Shown: positions 22,601-32,049, counted from the first letter of the stretch. The stretch: DNA of 64,000 bases from Anthracocystis setariae (GCA_928724745.1 CAKMXJ010000004.1:496001-560000), one strand, 5' to 3'. A program made the numbers and translations. The notes: generated by a model from the sequence alone, not told the origin.

Positions 22601-23074
22601 CGCAGTTTGAACGAGGGTGGCTTGCGCGCTGAGGTGGAGGGATGGCATTTGCCTGGATTCGACGCTTCGCCTTGGCCGACGATGGAGGATCAAGCGCCCA
22701 AGACGAGAGTAGTGTTCTACCGTACGAGCTTCACCTTGGATGGGCCAGAGAAGACCGATGTCGGACTCAACTTTGTGTTTAAGAAGCTGGGGAAGAAGAG
22801 GTTCAGGGCGCAGCTGTACGTGAACGGATGGCAGATGGGCAAGTATATCAACAATCTGGGTCCCCAGACCAGGTATCCCGTTCACGCTGGGATTGTCAAC
22901 CTGCATGGCGAAAACGAGGTTGGAGTGAGTGTGTGGGTGGTAGGAGACGAGGATGAGGGGTGGGAGTGGGATCCGCGGGAGGGATTGGAGTTGGAGGTGG
23001 CACATGTGTTGAGCGGCGAGCCGAGGGATGGGTATGTTTCGGATGCTCAGGGATGGAAGGAGCTCAGAGGATAG
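19697..23074 (+). CDS. Secreted beta-galactosidase, glycoside hydrolase family 35
   Basis: Hydrolyses terminal beta-galactosyl residues, probably from plant wall galactans and arabinogalactans, outside the cell. A single exon. I take the ATG at 19697 (1125 residues), because it gives a good signal peptide (KLSTAALSSCLTVGLMLL, cut near AFA-DQ); the frame is open a further 22 codons upstream but only with a TTG. The GH35 barrel starts with FSAEFHPWRLPVPSLW. The acid/base Glu is about 236 in QADNEYE (usually ENEYG, so two neighbouring positions differ). The nucleophile Glu is about 322 in IPEFQGG. NWGG and the C-terminal jelly-roll domains (FRAQLYVNGWQMGKYINN) follow. Length fits fungal LacA-type enzymes (about 1000-1100). 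Confidence 0.93.
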   Translation: MKLSTAALSSCLTVGLMLLTDGAFADQKPFSINSEALKNPSSSWLNVDKPPFTLAKNWTLPRHSNNAAVVFDKYSLALAGGQQRLFIFSAEFHPWRLPVPSLWRDVLQKIRAAGFNTVSIYTHWGLIQPRPDPASIDLTGINDLDYFLTIAKEEGLFVIVRPGPYINAETTVGGMAPWTANIDATLRTNDTAWQDAWKPYIQAISDVVIKHQLIFDSSKPNHLDGGSVILVQADNEYETGVAQRAYMKEVVSFFKKAGVTVPITYNDPGRDNNFVDIVDLYGFDSYPQRFDCSHPEKWVPMRDDYLKYHMDTNPDQPLYIPEFQGGSYDPFDGPGYGECTKMTNSSFARVANQALVAQKVTLLSLYMVYGGTNWGGLAQPDVYSSYDYGAALNEHRQTTDKYAELKRQGHFFKAFPDLAMTEQIVDKPGFNISDVENLDDPKGKVDANVFRTTVLENPETKSKFYVVRYDNTTESRRIRFALEIESLGETILLGQRRDPTFEKLIGTNHLHGRDSHMIPVDQQLPGGLFLRFSTSNVYRVTTSANVVVISFDFGPGQLLEYGIQVQEDSDSFNSMQMFSLGSDSSVRKVEGQEWEKIKAMHSSLSGGAKEVRGAIPASADTETERRFMVYGTNEGTWVVLAFSPTSSTTRDFAAPAKYQKTETLALARTDDFVNRFFGQSQDSVIMLQVDLLRNATYSSTDGPLDTVTLWGSVTDDRTVVLMALPGLKHVHWNGEKVEAVPLDGIEWYYQVSLPGPNDGQAWKPPKLSELEWRWADSIPEASADFDDSRWVKADKTSSFNPYAKDPSLDTQGNILFAAEYGFHGNNLVWRGHFGTPSTTVEDVYIKVEGGRSFAFSVYLNGVFLGSAEADRVKSAVGKTFAIPSGTFRDGEAENVITVLQDHMGNEMETGDPQLGLQKGEQWLQAPKLPRGIIGFSFPSLRSSKVEEPKVEWRVQGNFKGEDAPDSIRRSLNEGGLRAEVEGWHLPGFDASPWPTMEDQAPKTRVVFYRTSFTLDGPEKTDVGLNFVFKKLGKKRFRAQLYVNGWQMGKYINNLGPQTRYPVHAGIVNLHGENEVGVSVWVVGDEDEGWEWDPREGLELEVAHVLSGEPRDGYVSDAQGWKELRG

Positions 23075-23334
23075 AGGTCCTCTGTCTGATCATTGTGCTG
23101 TTGTATCTAGATGCCCACTACTCCGCGTTGGTGCGGTTCGAACAGATGTGTCATGAGAAGCTGTTGGCGAGCGAATCTCACTCGGAAGCGGAAGCGTGAA
23201 AGTCCACCGCAACACGCATCACACAGAGAGGTTTTCGTCGGCAGTAGAAGTACAGTTTCTGGATTGGATCATGACTCGTGAAGGCGCCAAACATGTTTGC
23301 TTCGTTTCGATTTGGTTGAAGCCGCGCTATGAAA

Positions 23335-24067
23335 TCACTCGGCTTGTGCGAAAGGGCTAAGCCACATCAGATGCAAGGACAACGATGAAGGAATGTCAGC
23401 AACACTGTTTGCGCATCTCGTCGTTTGCCGCTCTGGAAACGTGTGTACTTACTTTTCGATGCTTTCGAATCCATCCGCTGGATTGATCACAGTCAAAGCC
23501 GTCCCCCTGAGCACCACCAAGCCCAAGTCCCTCTGCTTGTCTGTAACATTGCCCTCGTCATCTCGCAACGACTCCTTAACCTCGTCCATAACCAGATTCA
23601 TCAGCTGGTCGAAACCCTTCAACACTCCAAAAACTATCATGCCGAGTAAACAAAGGTGAAGAGGATGAGGTGAGCAAAGGCTGTAAGGCCGCAGGATGGA
23701 AAAGGGTGGTGGAGACACTCACCTTCGCGACCACCGGCGAACTTGACTCTGATCTTTTGATCGATGTATTTCGAGAGGTCCAAGATTGCTTCCTTCTTTG
23801 GACGTTCCGAGGTGCCGGAAGAGTTGTGGCCACCGCGACCGCCACGGTTCGAGTTGCCGCCGCGAGTACTGTTGGAGCCACCACGACCACCAGGCCCGCC
23901 TCGATGCGAGGGGCCTCCTTGTCCGCCTCCACGTCCTCGTCCCTGCGATGCGATTAAGTGAGTACGGTGATGGTTCGGTGTGGAGAGATTCAGGATGTCA
24001 GCAATGGGCGGAATGAATGCGTTGCGAAAGGGATGTAGTTGCGGAAGCAACTTACTCGTTCTGACAT
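23335..24067 (-). CDS. LSM7: U6 snRNA / mRNA-decay Sm-like protein Lsm7
   Basis: A subunit of the Lsm1-7 (mRNA decay) and Lsm2-8 (U6 snRNA) rings. Four exons on the minus strand: 24067-24056, 23942-23723, 23633-23453 and 23356-23335, total 144 residues. The first exon encodes only MSER and the last only the end of N plus PFAQAE; both were found from splice signals (TGCTGAC branch-like site before the last acceptor) and from the human-type NPF ending. The Sm1 motif is ILDLSKYIDQKIRVKFAGG-RE, then VFGVLKGFDQLMNLV, and Sm2 is LGLVVLRGTALTVI. An unusual Arg/Gly-rich N-terminal tail of about 40 residues (RGRGGG, RGGSNSTRGG, NRGGRGG) precedes the Sm fold; animal and yeast Lsm7 lack such a long RGG stretch. 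Confidence 0.93.
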
Positions 24068-24359
24068 GTTAGTTAGATTGATATGCTACGGTCTCCTTTC
24101 GTGATTGGGTCAGATCGAGCCTTCGATATGACTTGGGATCGTGTTTGATGCGGTGTTGCTCAGACGTTTACGTGCGGAATGTCGAGTCGACGAAAGGTGA
24201 TCTGTAGAGCGATGAAGCTATGGGAGAACGTTCAAGAAGATCAAGGTGTCAAGCGTCTATGAGTGGACAGACTCGACTCCACACCCTCTTGCCCCGTTAC
24301 ACCGACGCGTCATATATAATCATGACATAATCCATTCCCTCTCACCAACAAAGCTTCGT

Positions 24360-25070
24360 ATGCCTCCACCCACTTCTTCCGATCCTCCCCCACCTTCTCC
24401 TCACCCCAGGCCACGCTTCTATACCAGATACAATATGCCTGAGGCAGTCGCAAACGGCCACACTTCCAACGGTGCCGAGTCTCAAGGCGCATCAACGCCA
24501 TTGGAGCTCCTGAAAGCAGTGAAAGAGGTGCAAGAACGTCGCATCTCTGTGTGGCGCGAATACGACGATGCCTTCTCGACGTTCCTCGAACCCTCCTCAT
24601 CCACCAGCGATGGCCCTGTGAATGGCTCTCAAAACAATGCCCCCTCCTCCAAACCCGATACTCAAGGCAGAGGCTGTGCGGGCTGCAGCACAACCTCCAT
24701 CCCGCTTTCGGAAGACCTGCTTGCACAGATCTTGCAAATCACCACCCAAGCTCTGATCGAATGTGGTCACCGACTGCGCGCGATTCAAACCGAGTTGACT
24801 CACTCTGCAGCACCGCACTTGGCACGACTCGTCGACAGGATCCAGACCAAGGAAAACGCTCTACTCCGCAAAACCGTCGAGAGGGATCAATTGCGGAAGA
24901 CAACGCTGAAACCTCAACAAGGCGAGAACGAGTCACAGACAGACGAAGCAGCCGCGCAAGAGAGGATCCAGGAGTTGGACAAGGATGTACAAGCGATCAA
25001 GGCCGACGTTGGCGAATTGATGCAGGAAGTCTATGCCGAATTGGTCGAGTTGCAAGTCAACGTCGACTAA
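24360..25070 (+). CDS. Unknown small coiled-coil protein
   Basis: Not recognised. From ATG 24360 it has 236 residues; a second ATG at 24435 (MPEAVANG) gives 211. A TATATAA at 24313-24319 is only about 45 bp before the first ATG, which favours the second. After a Pro/Ser-rich start come a helix (LELLKAVKEVQERRISVWREY), a short cysteine cluster (GCAGC), a central helical stretch (SEDLLAQILQITTQALIECG), and a long C-terminal coiled coil (about residues 165-236) rich in Glu/Gln/Lys. No signal peptide or membrane segment. It diverges from LSM7 with only about 290 bp between starts. It may be a small scaffold or complex subunit, but this is only inferred from shape. Confidence 0.7.
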   Translation: MPPPTSSDPPPPSPHPRPRFYTRYNMPEAVANGHTSNGAESQGASTPLELLKAVKEVQERRISVWREYDDAFSTFLEPSSSTSDGPVNGSQNNAPSSKPDTQGRGCAGCSTTSIPLSEDLLAQILQITTQALIECGHRLRAIQTELTHSAAPHLARLVDRIQTKENALLRKTVERDQLRKTTLKPQQGENESQTDEAAAQERIQELDKDVQAIKADVGELMQEVYAELVELQVNVD

Positions 25071-25369
25071 GCCACTCTTCAACGATAATTCTATGCAAAG
25101 AATACCTCTCCGAACAGTCCTTTGAATCTGGGAAGCAAGAGCCTGATAGAACTGCCTTTCTTTTGGGATGTATCGACACTAGATGGTGTCTGTGGGTCTC
25201 TTTTTTGAGTGAATGAAGAGAAAAAAATACAAGTGTGCTTAGATGAAACGGAACACTTCTGGCTTCGACGATGGCTGAAAGGCAGAGACTAGCTATCGCA
25301 CAAAAGCAGAAGCGAACCTATGGATGATGTGAAGATATCGTGTGAGAGCTTTGAAGGGGATCGAGTGAT

Positions 25370-25951
25370 TTACTCCTCGTCCTCCTCAGCGTCATCACCA
25401 CCGGCCTCAGCGGCAGCGCGAGCGCGCTTGCGCTTGACACGACCGGCACGGGCACCACCGTAGGGCGAGGTGAGGGCGAAGTCAATGTGCTTCTGCGAGT
25501 CGAGACGGACAACGAACGAGGGGACGTTGACAATCTGCTTGCCGACACGGATGTGGCGCTGGACAATCAGGACACGAGCGTGGTGGATCGACTTGGCGAG
25601 ACCAGACTTGAACACCTGGGTCTGCAGACGACGCTCAAGGAAGTCCTCGATCTTGAGGGCGAGCACGTAATCGAGACGCATGCGGGTCTCGTCGAGCACA
25701 CCGATACGCACAAGACGGCGGATGATAGCGTTACCCTCGAAGAGACGCTTAGGGTCCTTCTCGTCGAGCTTGAGCAGCTCACGGGCAGCACGACGGATCT
25801 TGGACAGAGTGAGGGCAATGCGCCAGATCTCGCGCTTGTTACGCAGACCGTACTCACCAGCGAGCTTAAGCTCGCTGTCGAGACGGGCCGACTCGAAAGG
25901 TCGTCGGGGAACCTTGGCGGTCTTGGACTGCTTGCGAGGAGCACGAGGCAT
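25370..25951 (-). CDS. RPS9: 40S ribosomal protein S9 (uS4)
   Basis: A primary binder of 18S rRNA in the small-subunit body and a decoding-fidelity protein. A single exon of 193 residues, starting MPRAPRK as in the whole family. The frame also has an upstream ATG at 25972 (seven more residues), which I reject on family grounds. Visible: [20 protein letters not shown], the S4 RNA-binding fold at about 107-175 ([22 protein letters not shown]), and a basic then acidic tail ([12 protein letters not shown]...EEDEE). The absence of an intron is notable, since RPL21 nearby has a very long one. It is convergent with the unknown coiled-coil gene, 299 bp apart. Confidence 0.97.
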   Translation of the reverse strand: MPRAPRKQSKTAKVPRRPFESARLDSELKLAGEYGLRNKREIWRIALTLSKIRRAARELLKLDEKDPKRLFEGNAIIRRLVRIGVLDETRMRLDYVLALKIEDFLERRLQTQVFKSGLAKSIHHARVLIVQRHIRVGKQIVNVPSFVVRLDSQKHIDFALTSPYGGARAGRVKRKRARAAAEAGGDDAEEDEE

Positions 25952-26726
25952 CTTGTCTACAAGATGACGCAAGTGGATATCAAAAGAGGAAAAAAGGTTA
26001 GACAGAAGAACAGGGCGGGCAACAGTGTGGTCAGTAAAAGTGCTGACGACGATGTTGCCTATTTGTGCATGCGAGGGTCAAAGCTCTTGAAATGCTAGGT
26101 TGCCTCGATCAAGTCACCCGTAGGGTCGGAACAAGAAAGAAAGAGTATGATGACGGTTGACATAAACCCAGCGCTGAAGAGGCAGGGAAAGTTTCGAGTT
26201 CTAGCGTCCTCATCCCAGACAAACCAGTAGAAGTGCATCACTTGCAACGACTAGCTGCGTTCCCGAGGCACAGACTCTTGATGTAGGACTCGAATCACAT
26301 CCTGCCAGCGGGTAGAGCACGTTTGGATGCTACGTGAATGGTGGTAGTGGATAGGGCGGTAGTGGTGGATGCTGTCTTGCCTCGCTGCTACATGTTAACC
26401 AGCTTGGACTAAGATCTAAAATCAGAGTCCTGGTTGAGTCGATGCCATGTTGTTGGATGTGCGCAAGGGTTCTCGGTTTGCAATGCGCCGATGGCAACAC
26501 CATCTGCGCATCTTGGCACATCAAATGATATGGAGCTGCTGAATATCTCGAGGCTGTGTCCTGAGGCTGTCCAACGACAATGCTGACCTGACTCTGAGCG
26601 CTTCGTAGTTGCGAGATGATTATCGTTCTACTGCAGGCCATCCATGCTAACTATGTTTCGTATCCATCATCCATGCTAGGGTCAGGTCTGTTGGTAAAGC
26701 CTGCCTTGTGTGTCGAAATCGTCATC

Positions 26727-26918
26727 ATGCCGAAGTACTCTTTGCTAACTGTCGTCGCCGTTGCTGCTGTCATTGCTGACGCGTGTCGAGTTTCCTTAGA
26801 TCGAGGCCACCATAGGCATATCTCGAGCACACGAACGCATGGATTCGGTGCGACTTACCTTGATGGGTATGGTGAGGGACTAGAAAGTAGTATCGACGAC
26901 GACCGAACCTTCAACTAG
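26727..26918 (+). CDS. Possible small secreted protein
   Basis: A 63-residue frame whose first 19 residues (KYSLLTVVAVAAVIADA after the Met) form a convincing signal peptide with an Ala-x-Ala-like cleavage site. The mature part is about 44 residues, His/Arg-rich then Gly/Asp-rich, with one Cys. Smuts encode many small secreted effectors, often as single-exon genes, but a frame this short can arise by chance and I recognise no homologue. An in-frame ATG at 26616 would add 37 residues and bury the signal. Confidence 0.3.
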   Translation: MPKYSLLTVVAVAAVIADACRVSLDRGHHRHISSTRTHGFGATYLDGYGEGLESSIDDDRTFN

Positions 26919-27399
26919 ACTCGCTGTGCGTCAGTCACCCTTGCTCGATTCACTGTCACTGGTGGTGCGTGACTTTCGTCTTTCAGGGTCGAGGCTGGCA
27001 GCAGGAGTTGTGGGCCTAGTTTGGCTGGAACGAGCGAGACTTGGGTCAAAACTTCTGGCTTCTCTCGCTACTGTAAGGTCAGTTTAGGATCCATCTTGAC
27101 CCATCAAAATCACAGGCAGCAGATACAGTCAAATTCGATTCACATACCTTCCTTACGAATTTCGTGTTCCTTTGAATTGCAACACGTGACCTGTTTGAGG
27201 TCGGCCGAGCTCCAGATTGTATTGCCCAATTGAAAATGGGTTAAAATTCGAGTTACAGCCTACGCTCTGAAGCCTCTGCGAACGCGACAAACGGCATCTT
27301 CAGCCTCAGTCCCCGCCAGCTCTGCCCAGCCAGAAAACGCATTCCCAGACGGGTGGAGAGACGGAGTGGAACTCAGTCGTTCCTGTGCTGTTAGCAGCC

Positions 27400-27437
27400 C
27401 AGCCAGCCAGCCGGTCAGTCAGTCAGTCAGTCAGTCA
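27400..27437 (+). repeat. Tetranucleotide repeats (CCAG)3 and (GTCA)6
   Basis: About three CCAG units followed by six perfect GTCA units (27414-27437), ending about 137 bp before the RPL21 start codon. Confidence 0.9.
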
Positions 27438-27574
27438 GCTCCAGCCACAAGTCTAAGCCTAGGCTTGGCTTCGTCGAGTAAGTTTGCAGAGCAAGCCAGA
27501 CCAAAGCGATTCGAGGTGCCTGCCATCGACATCCTTCTCGTCACCATCACCACCTCAAGAGACACTTATTCACA

Positions 27575-28941
27575 ATGCCTGTAAGTGCATACACATATTC
27601 GGCAACAACGTCACAGCATACGCTTGAATCGACTCTCAACATCAATCAGCGCAGACCGACCAAAGCAGGGCAATACTGGGCACAAGCAGATGGCAGATGG
27701 TATCAAAAGTACAAGACGTAAATGGTTTATTGTTCGAGGAGCAACGCATATCGTTCAGAGGATCAGCCAGTTTTCGTATGGAGGACAAAGTCACGTCGTA
27801 TCGGTCATTGCAGCTATCACACACCAACAAAAGCATTGTAGACCTTGGTGGACGCATGACGCCATGCAAGTATCGACAAGCAAAGTTATTATACCATATG
27901 CACCCACGACAAAGCCGAGCATCATTCAGCACCACACGAGGCGATTGCTGGTTATTCTTCTGACTGCGGTTTACCATGCAGAAATGCGTGACGACCGCAT
28001 CGTCCGCGCCAACTACACCAGATATCCACCTTGGGCAGCACGAATTACAGCAGTACGACGATGATCATTTGTGGGTCTTGATGCTTGTACTAAGCTTCTG
28101 CCCCAGCATCGATTGCAATTCGTCATGCCGTTCCGTCTATCAACCATCATATACCTCTTTCCACCCAAACGTTCGACATTCACCTCGACCAGAAGCTTTC
28201 AGATAGAATCCGTGGACATTCAAGGGCAATGTTGGAATCTTAGGCAGCAGTAGAGGCGCGTTCCACATTGTGCAAGCCTGAACATGGACAACAACTACTT
28301 GAAAAGGAATGTTGGCGATGCAGGACAAGCGGTTCGATTGCTAGGATTCAACGAGTTTGATGTGACGTTGTTGTGCTACTATCGCATCCAAGATTCTCGC
28401 TCTGGAGCAATGACTAACTCTTTCATGTCTTCATGATCAATACCTCGCATTCGCACCTCAACAGCACTCATTTGGTTACAGGGCCCGTACCCGCCACCTC
28501 TTCGCGAGGAAGTTCCGCCAGCATGGTCCCATCAAGCTGTCGACCTACCTGCGACCCTTCCACACTGGTGACATTGTCGACATCAAGGCCAACGCTGCCG
28601 AGCAGAAGGGTATGCCCCACAAGTACTACCACGGCCGCACCGGTGTTGTGTTCAACGTCGCCCCACGAGCTGTTGGTGTGATCATCTACAAGGTGGTCGG
28701 CAACCGATACATCGAGAAGCGTGTCAACGTCCGCATCGAGCACGTTAAGCACTCCAAGTGCCGTGACGACTTCCTGCAGCGTGTCAAGCGCAACGCTGAG
28801 CTCAAGAAGGAGGCCAAGGCCAAGGGTGAGCGTGTGCAGCTCAAGCGTCTGCCTGCTGCTCCCCGCACTGCCCACACCCTCTCGATGAAGAACAACACCC
28901 CCGAGACTCTGGCTCCCCAGGCCTACGACACCTACATTTAA
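27575..28941 (+). CDS. RPL21: 60S ribosomal protein L21 (eL21)
   Basis: A structural protein of the large ribosomal subunit. Exon 1 (27575-27580) encodes only Met-Pro, then GTAAGT. The acceptor is CAACAG at 28464, and exon 2 (28465-28941) opens [17 protein letters not shown]. This gives the family N-terminus [10 protein letters not shown] and a total of 160 residues, exactly the usual length. The nearer AG at 28480 would delete the conserved HSFGYR, so I reject it. A CTAAC branch site lies about 50 nt before the acceptor. Other blocks: [26 protein letters not shown], and a C-terminal [12 protein letters not shown]. The intron is 884 nt, far longer than every other intron in this window (94-279 nt). 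Confidence 0.95.
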
Positions 28942-30340
28942 AAGGTGTTGGCTCGGATCTCTTGTTCATTCCCGCTGCATACGCAACCTTTTCATTCTCG
29001 GTATCTCATTTCGTTGATGTGCTCCAGCGCATCATTTGTACTTCACACGACTACACATTCACCCCCAAAAACCTCTGGTCGAATCGCCAACCATTCAGTT
29101 CTGTAAAAGGGACGTAAACACATGCGCAAGCAATATTCTCACGAAGAAAACATCCACATCCTGGCTGCGTTTGACTGTGTCGTAGCCTCAGAGTTCGCAT
29201 GCATCATGCTAGCCATGCTTTTACTAGAGCGTCTCTGCTGAGAGGGCAGATGCAGGTAGGAAGAATCCGATGTGATGAGTATCGGGTCGGTACTGAGAAT
29301 TCCATCGGCGATGGGTGGATTCGGGAGAGATCGGTGAGGTCGGAAAGTGGAGCAGAGCGCGAGGCTTTCAACCGGAATCTTGACCGCCTCGCCTACCCGG
29401 GACCCTTGTTTGGCGTCATTTCGGTACGGTAGGATGGAGCAGCCGGTCGTGTGCTTTGACCTGGTGGCCGAGGTGTGACTGATCGTGTTCCCCGCACAAG
29501 TGAAAGCGGGCGAGGTGAGAAGCAAGGAAGGTTTGTGTGGTCGATCCGTGTGACGTGACTCGCTGATCTGTGAAGTCGAGCGTATATAGATCTCGTCGAG
29601 TCGTGTGTGGGGTAAATGAGATCACCCTTGCTGCGTTCATCTCTGTTCATATTATCCCTTGCTCTTTCCCTGGGTTTCAAGCGGGAACGTTGCTCCATCT
29701 TGACATACAATCTCTTCCTGGTCGCAGTACAGATTGATCCAATAAGATCGGTAACTCGCACTTGTCGCAATTCTCACACGCACATGCATACGGGTGGAAC
29801 CTGTCTTGCGCATCTTAGCATCCAAGATAGGCCTCTCGACCAGGCTCGCTCACTAGACACCACGTACAACGACAGAAGCACTTTCACCTTGGAGCGACAC
29901 GCACCGTACGGTCTTTGGTAGCCCGATTGGCATCTCAAGAACGCCGACTACTACTGACAATTTCTTTGTTGGAACGCAGCCCAAAAAAAAAAACCGCGGC
30001 AGCACAGCGCGTGTGTTGGGACGAACCGGTCACTTCCGAGCGAGTCACGGTTGATCCGCAACCAAAAAGCCAATTTGCGTCTGCTCACCAATCACGAAGT
30101 ACACAGCCCAAGATTACCGCAACCTTCCAAGATCCCTGGTCAAAGCAACACTTCCACTCCAACAGCTTCGCACACACACACAGCTCCTCTAAAGCTGCAG
30201 CGGCACTGAACTACTGTACAAGCTCGTCAACGCAGCAACGCTCGAAGGAATTCCCAACATAGGACCGTGCTATGCTCATATCATATCTCCAATACTTATT
30301 CTGCTTTCCTACCGCATAGCAGATACCGAGCAATATCGCG
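28942..30340. other. Spacer between RPL21 and the mitochondrial carrier gene
   Basis: About 1.4 kb without a supportable gene. It includes an A9 tract near 29985 and a CACACA run at about 30172-30181 in the presumed carrier leader. One TACTGTA occurs at about 30212. Confidence 0.4.
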
Positions 30341-31825
30341 ATGGCGGACTCACATCGTCCTTCGCTGGCTCTCACCCGCTCCAGCCAAGCTTCTACGTCC
30401 GCTTCGACTCTTGAGAGCTTCCTCGAAGCAGCCTCCTCTCTTATGACACTCGACACCTCACCTTTGGCTCGACCACCAATACCGCGCTCGTTCGCGTCCT
30501 CACGCACCGGCAATGTTGCCCTCGCCATGCGGCCTTCCGTTACAGCCGCATCCGACACCATGACACCCACTGAACTCGCTCGAGCTCACGCTTTCGAGAA
30601 GCTTCACCGCTCTTCCGAGTCCTCCCCCGTAGGCTCCACCTCCACCGGATCCAGCTCGCAAACGCCTGTTTCTTCCTCGACTGCGTCTCCTGCCGCGGCA
30701 GGCGCTGACGATTCGGATCAGGATGAGTCGGAGCATCCACATGCACACCACGCCAACCACGCCTTCCTCATAACGTACTTTGTTGCTGGCGGTGCTGCAG
30801 GCGCTACGTCTAGAACCGTCGTATCTCCCCTCGAGCGCTTGAAGATCATCATGCAGGTGCAGCCGCAATCCTCGTCTGCAGCAGGCAAAGGGAAATCGTA
30901 CGCCGCCTCGGCTGCTGCCAAGGACCGCGCCTATAACGGAGTTTGGACCGGTCTCGTCAAGATGTGGAAAGAAGAAGGTTTTGCCGGCTTCATGCGTGGC
31001 AACGGAATCAACTGTCTCCGAATCGCCCCGTACTCGGCTGTTCAATTCACCACCTACGAGCTTTGCAAGACTTGGTTGAGGGACGAAGAGACGGGCGATC
31101 TGGATGTGGTGCGCAAACTCACCGCTGGTGCCGTGGCAGGTATCGCCAGTGTCGTCTCCACCTACCCGCTCGACCTGGTGCGGTCGAGGATCAGTATCGC
31201 CTCTGCCAATATGTACAACGAAGCCAAATCCGAAGCGGTTGGCGCTAAGAGTGCGGCTAAGGTATCGCAAGAGGTGCTTCGGGAGCAGATCGCAGCACGA
31301 CAGAAGGCGATTCCGGGGATTTGGCAGATGACCACCAAGGTGTATCGCGAAGAGGGTGGGATGCGCGGACTTTATCGCGGATGTGTGCCCACTTCGGTCG
31401 GCGTTGCACCGTACGTGGCGCTCAATTTTTACTTTTACGAGGCGGCGCGAAAACGCATCTTGCCTGCGGATGGATCGGAACCGTCGGCGATTATGAAACT
31501 CGCATGTGGCGCACTGGCAGGGTCGATCTCGCAAACACTCACCTACCCGCTCGATGTGCTTAGACGCAGAATGCAAGTGGCCGGAATGAAGGACAGTCAG
31601 GAAAAACTGGGATACAAGGATAAAAACGCCATCAACGCCATCCAGAACATCATCAAGGCCGAAGGTGTTACCGGCTTGTATAGAGGTTTGTTGCCGAATC
31701 TGTTGAAGGTGGCTCCAAGTATCGGTACGAGTTTCCTCACGTACGAGGCGGTCAAGGGGTTTTTGGAGGTTCATATGGATGATTTGCATCTTACAAGTCA
31801 GAAAGAGACGAATCAGAGTCATTAG
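30341..31825 (+). CDS. Mitochondrial carrier, yeast YPR011C-like (probable APS/PAPS transporter)
   Basis: An inner-membrane solute carrier. A single exon of 494 residues. Residues 1-130 are a Ser/Thr/Pro-rich extension. Three carrier repeats follow with signatures PLERLKIIMQ (about 163), PLDLVRSRIS and PLDVLRRRMQ. The blocks RGNGINCLRIAPYSAVQF, STYPLDLVRSR and PGIWQMTTKVYREEGGMRGLYRG match yeast Ypr011c, a transporter of adenosine 5'-phosphosulfate and its 3'-phospho form; the related CoA carriers (Leu5/SLC25A42) are the alternative. The insert between transmembrane helices 3 and 4 (about 35 residues rich in Ala, Lys and Gln) is longer than in yeast. It is convergent with CCT6 across 224 bp containing a CA microsatellite. 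Confidence 0.85.
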   Translation: MADSHRPSLALTRSSQASTSASTLESFLEAASSLMTLDTSPLARPPIPRSFASSRTGNVALAMRPSVTAASDTMTPTELARAHAFEKLHRSSESSPVGSTSTGSSSQTPVSSSTASPAAAGADDSDQDESEHPHAHHANHAFLITYFVAGGAAGATSRTVVSPLERLKIIMQVQPQSSSAAGKGKSYAASAAAKDRAYNGVWTGLVKMWKEEGFAGFMRGNGINCLRIAPYSAVQFTTYELCKTWLRDEETGDLDVVRKLTAGAVAGIASVVSTYPLDLVRSRISIASANMYNEAKSEAVGAKSAAKVSQEVLREQIAARQKAIPGIWQMTTKVYREEGGMRGLYRGCVPTSVGVAPYVALNFYFYEAARKRILPADGSEPSAIMKLACGALAGSISQTLTYPLDVLRRRMQVAGMKDSQEKLGYKDKNAINAIQNIIKAEGVTGLYRGLLPNLLKVAPSIGTSFLTYEAVKGFLEVHMDDLHLTSQKETNQSH

Positions 31826-31916
31826 GAGCGAATCACACCGTTACTTCAGGAATCCATTCCATACAGATCTATTGCCCAGAAATGCGCCATACGGTCGAGC
31901 TTGAATCCCTGAATCA

Positions 31917-31938
31917 CACACACACACACACACACACC
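31917..31938 (+). repeat. CA dinucleotide microsatellite
   Basis: About ten CA units followed shortly by (GA)5, between the convergent carrier and CCT6 genes. Confidence 0.95.
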
Positions 31939-32049
31939 TTCAGAGAGAGAGAGCTGATAAAACCCGACGATCATATTTTATTGCGTCGAATGGTATGCTT
32001 CTGCTTACTACGAGCCCGACTTCCTTCAACAAACCCCGGTTTCTACGGC

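Larger units (their letters stand above)
25952..27574. other. Spacer between RPS9 and RPL21
   Basis: About 1.6 kb forming the divergent upstream regions of two ribosomal protein genes. It contains one weak small secreted-protein candidate (26727-26918), a CACGTG at 27183-27188, and (CCAG)3 followed by (GTCA)6 at 27400-27437 in the presumed RPL21 leader. Confidence 0.4.

Noticed and set aside
27585..28064. 159-codon frame inside the RPL21 intron
   Set aside because: No ATG start at its head, no domain, and composition unlike neighbouring genes. I treat it as intron sequence.
28325..28350. tRNA B-box-like GGTTCGATTG
   Set aside because: The sequence lacks the CC of the B box, and there is no A box or cloverleaf around it. 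Other GGTTCGA hits (about 23136, 56409) also fail.
27581..28464. Box C/D snoRNA in the RPL21 intron
   Set aside because: CTGA occurs at about 27960 and 28277, but no good RTGATGA lies 70-120 nt upstream of either, and I see no closing helix.
28480..28941. RPL21 exon 2 starting at the AG of 28480
   Set aside because: This acceptor would remove the conserved HSFGYR residues. The upstream CAACAG at 28464 restores the exact family N-terminus and length.
29265..29305. GTGATGA followed by CTGA as a snoRNA
   Set aside because: The boxes are only about 24 nt apart, far too close, and there is no terminal stem.
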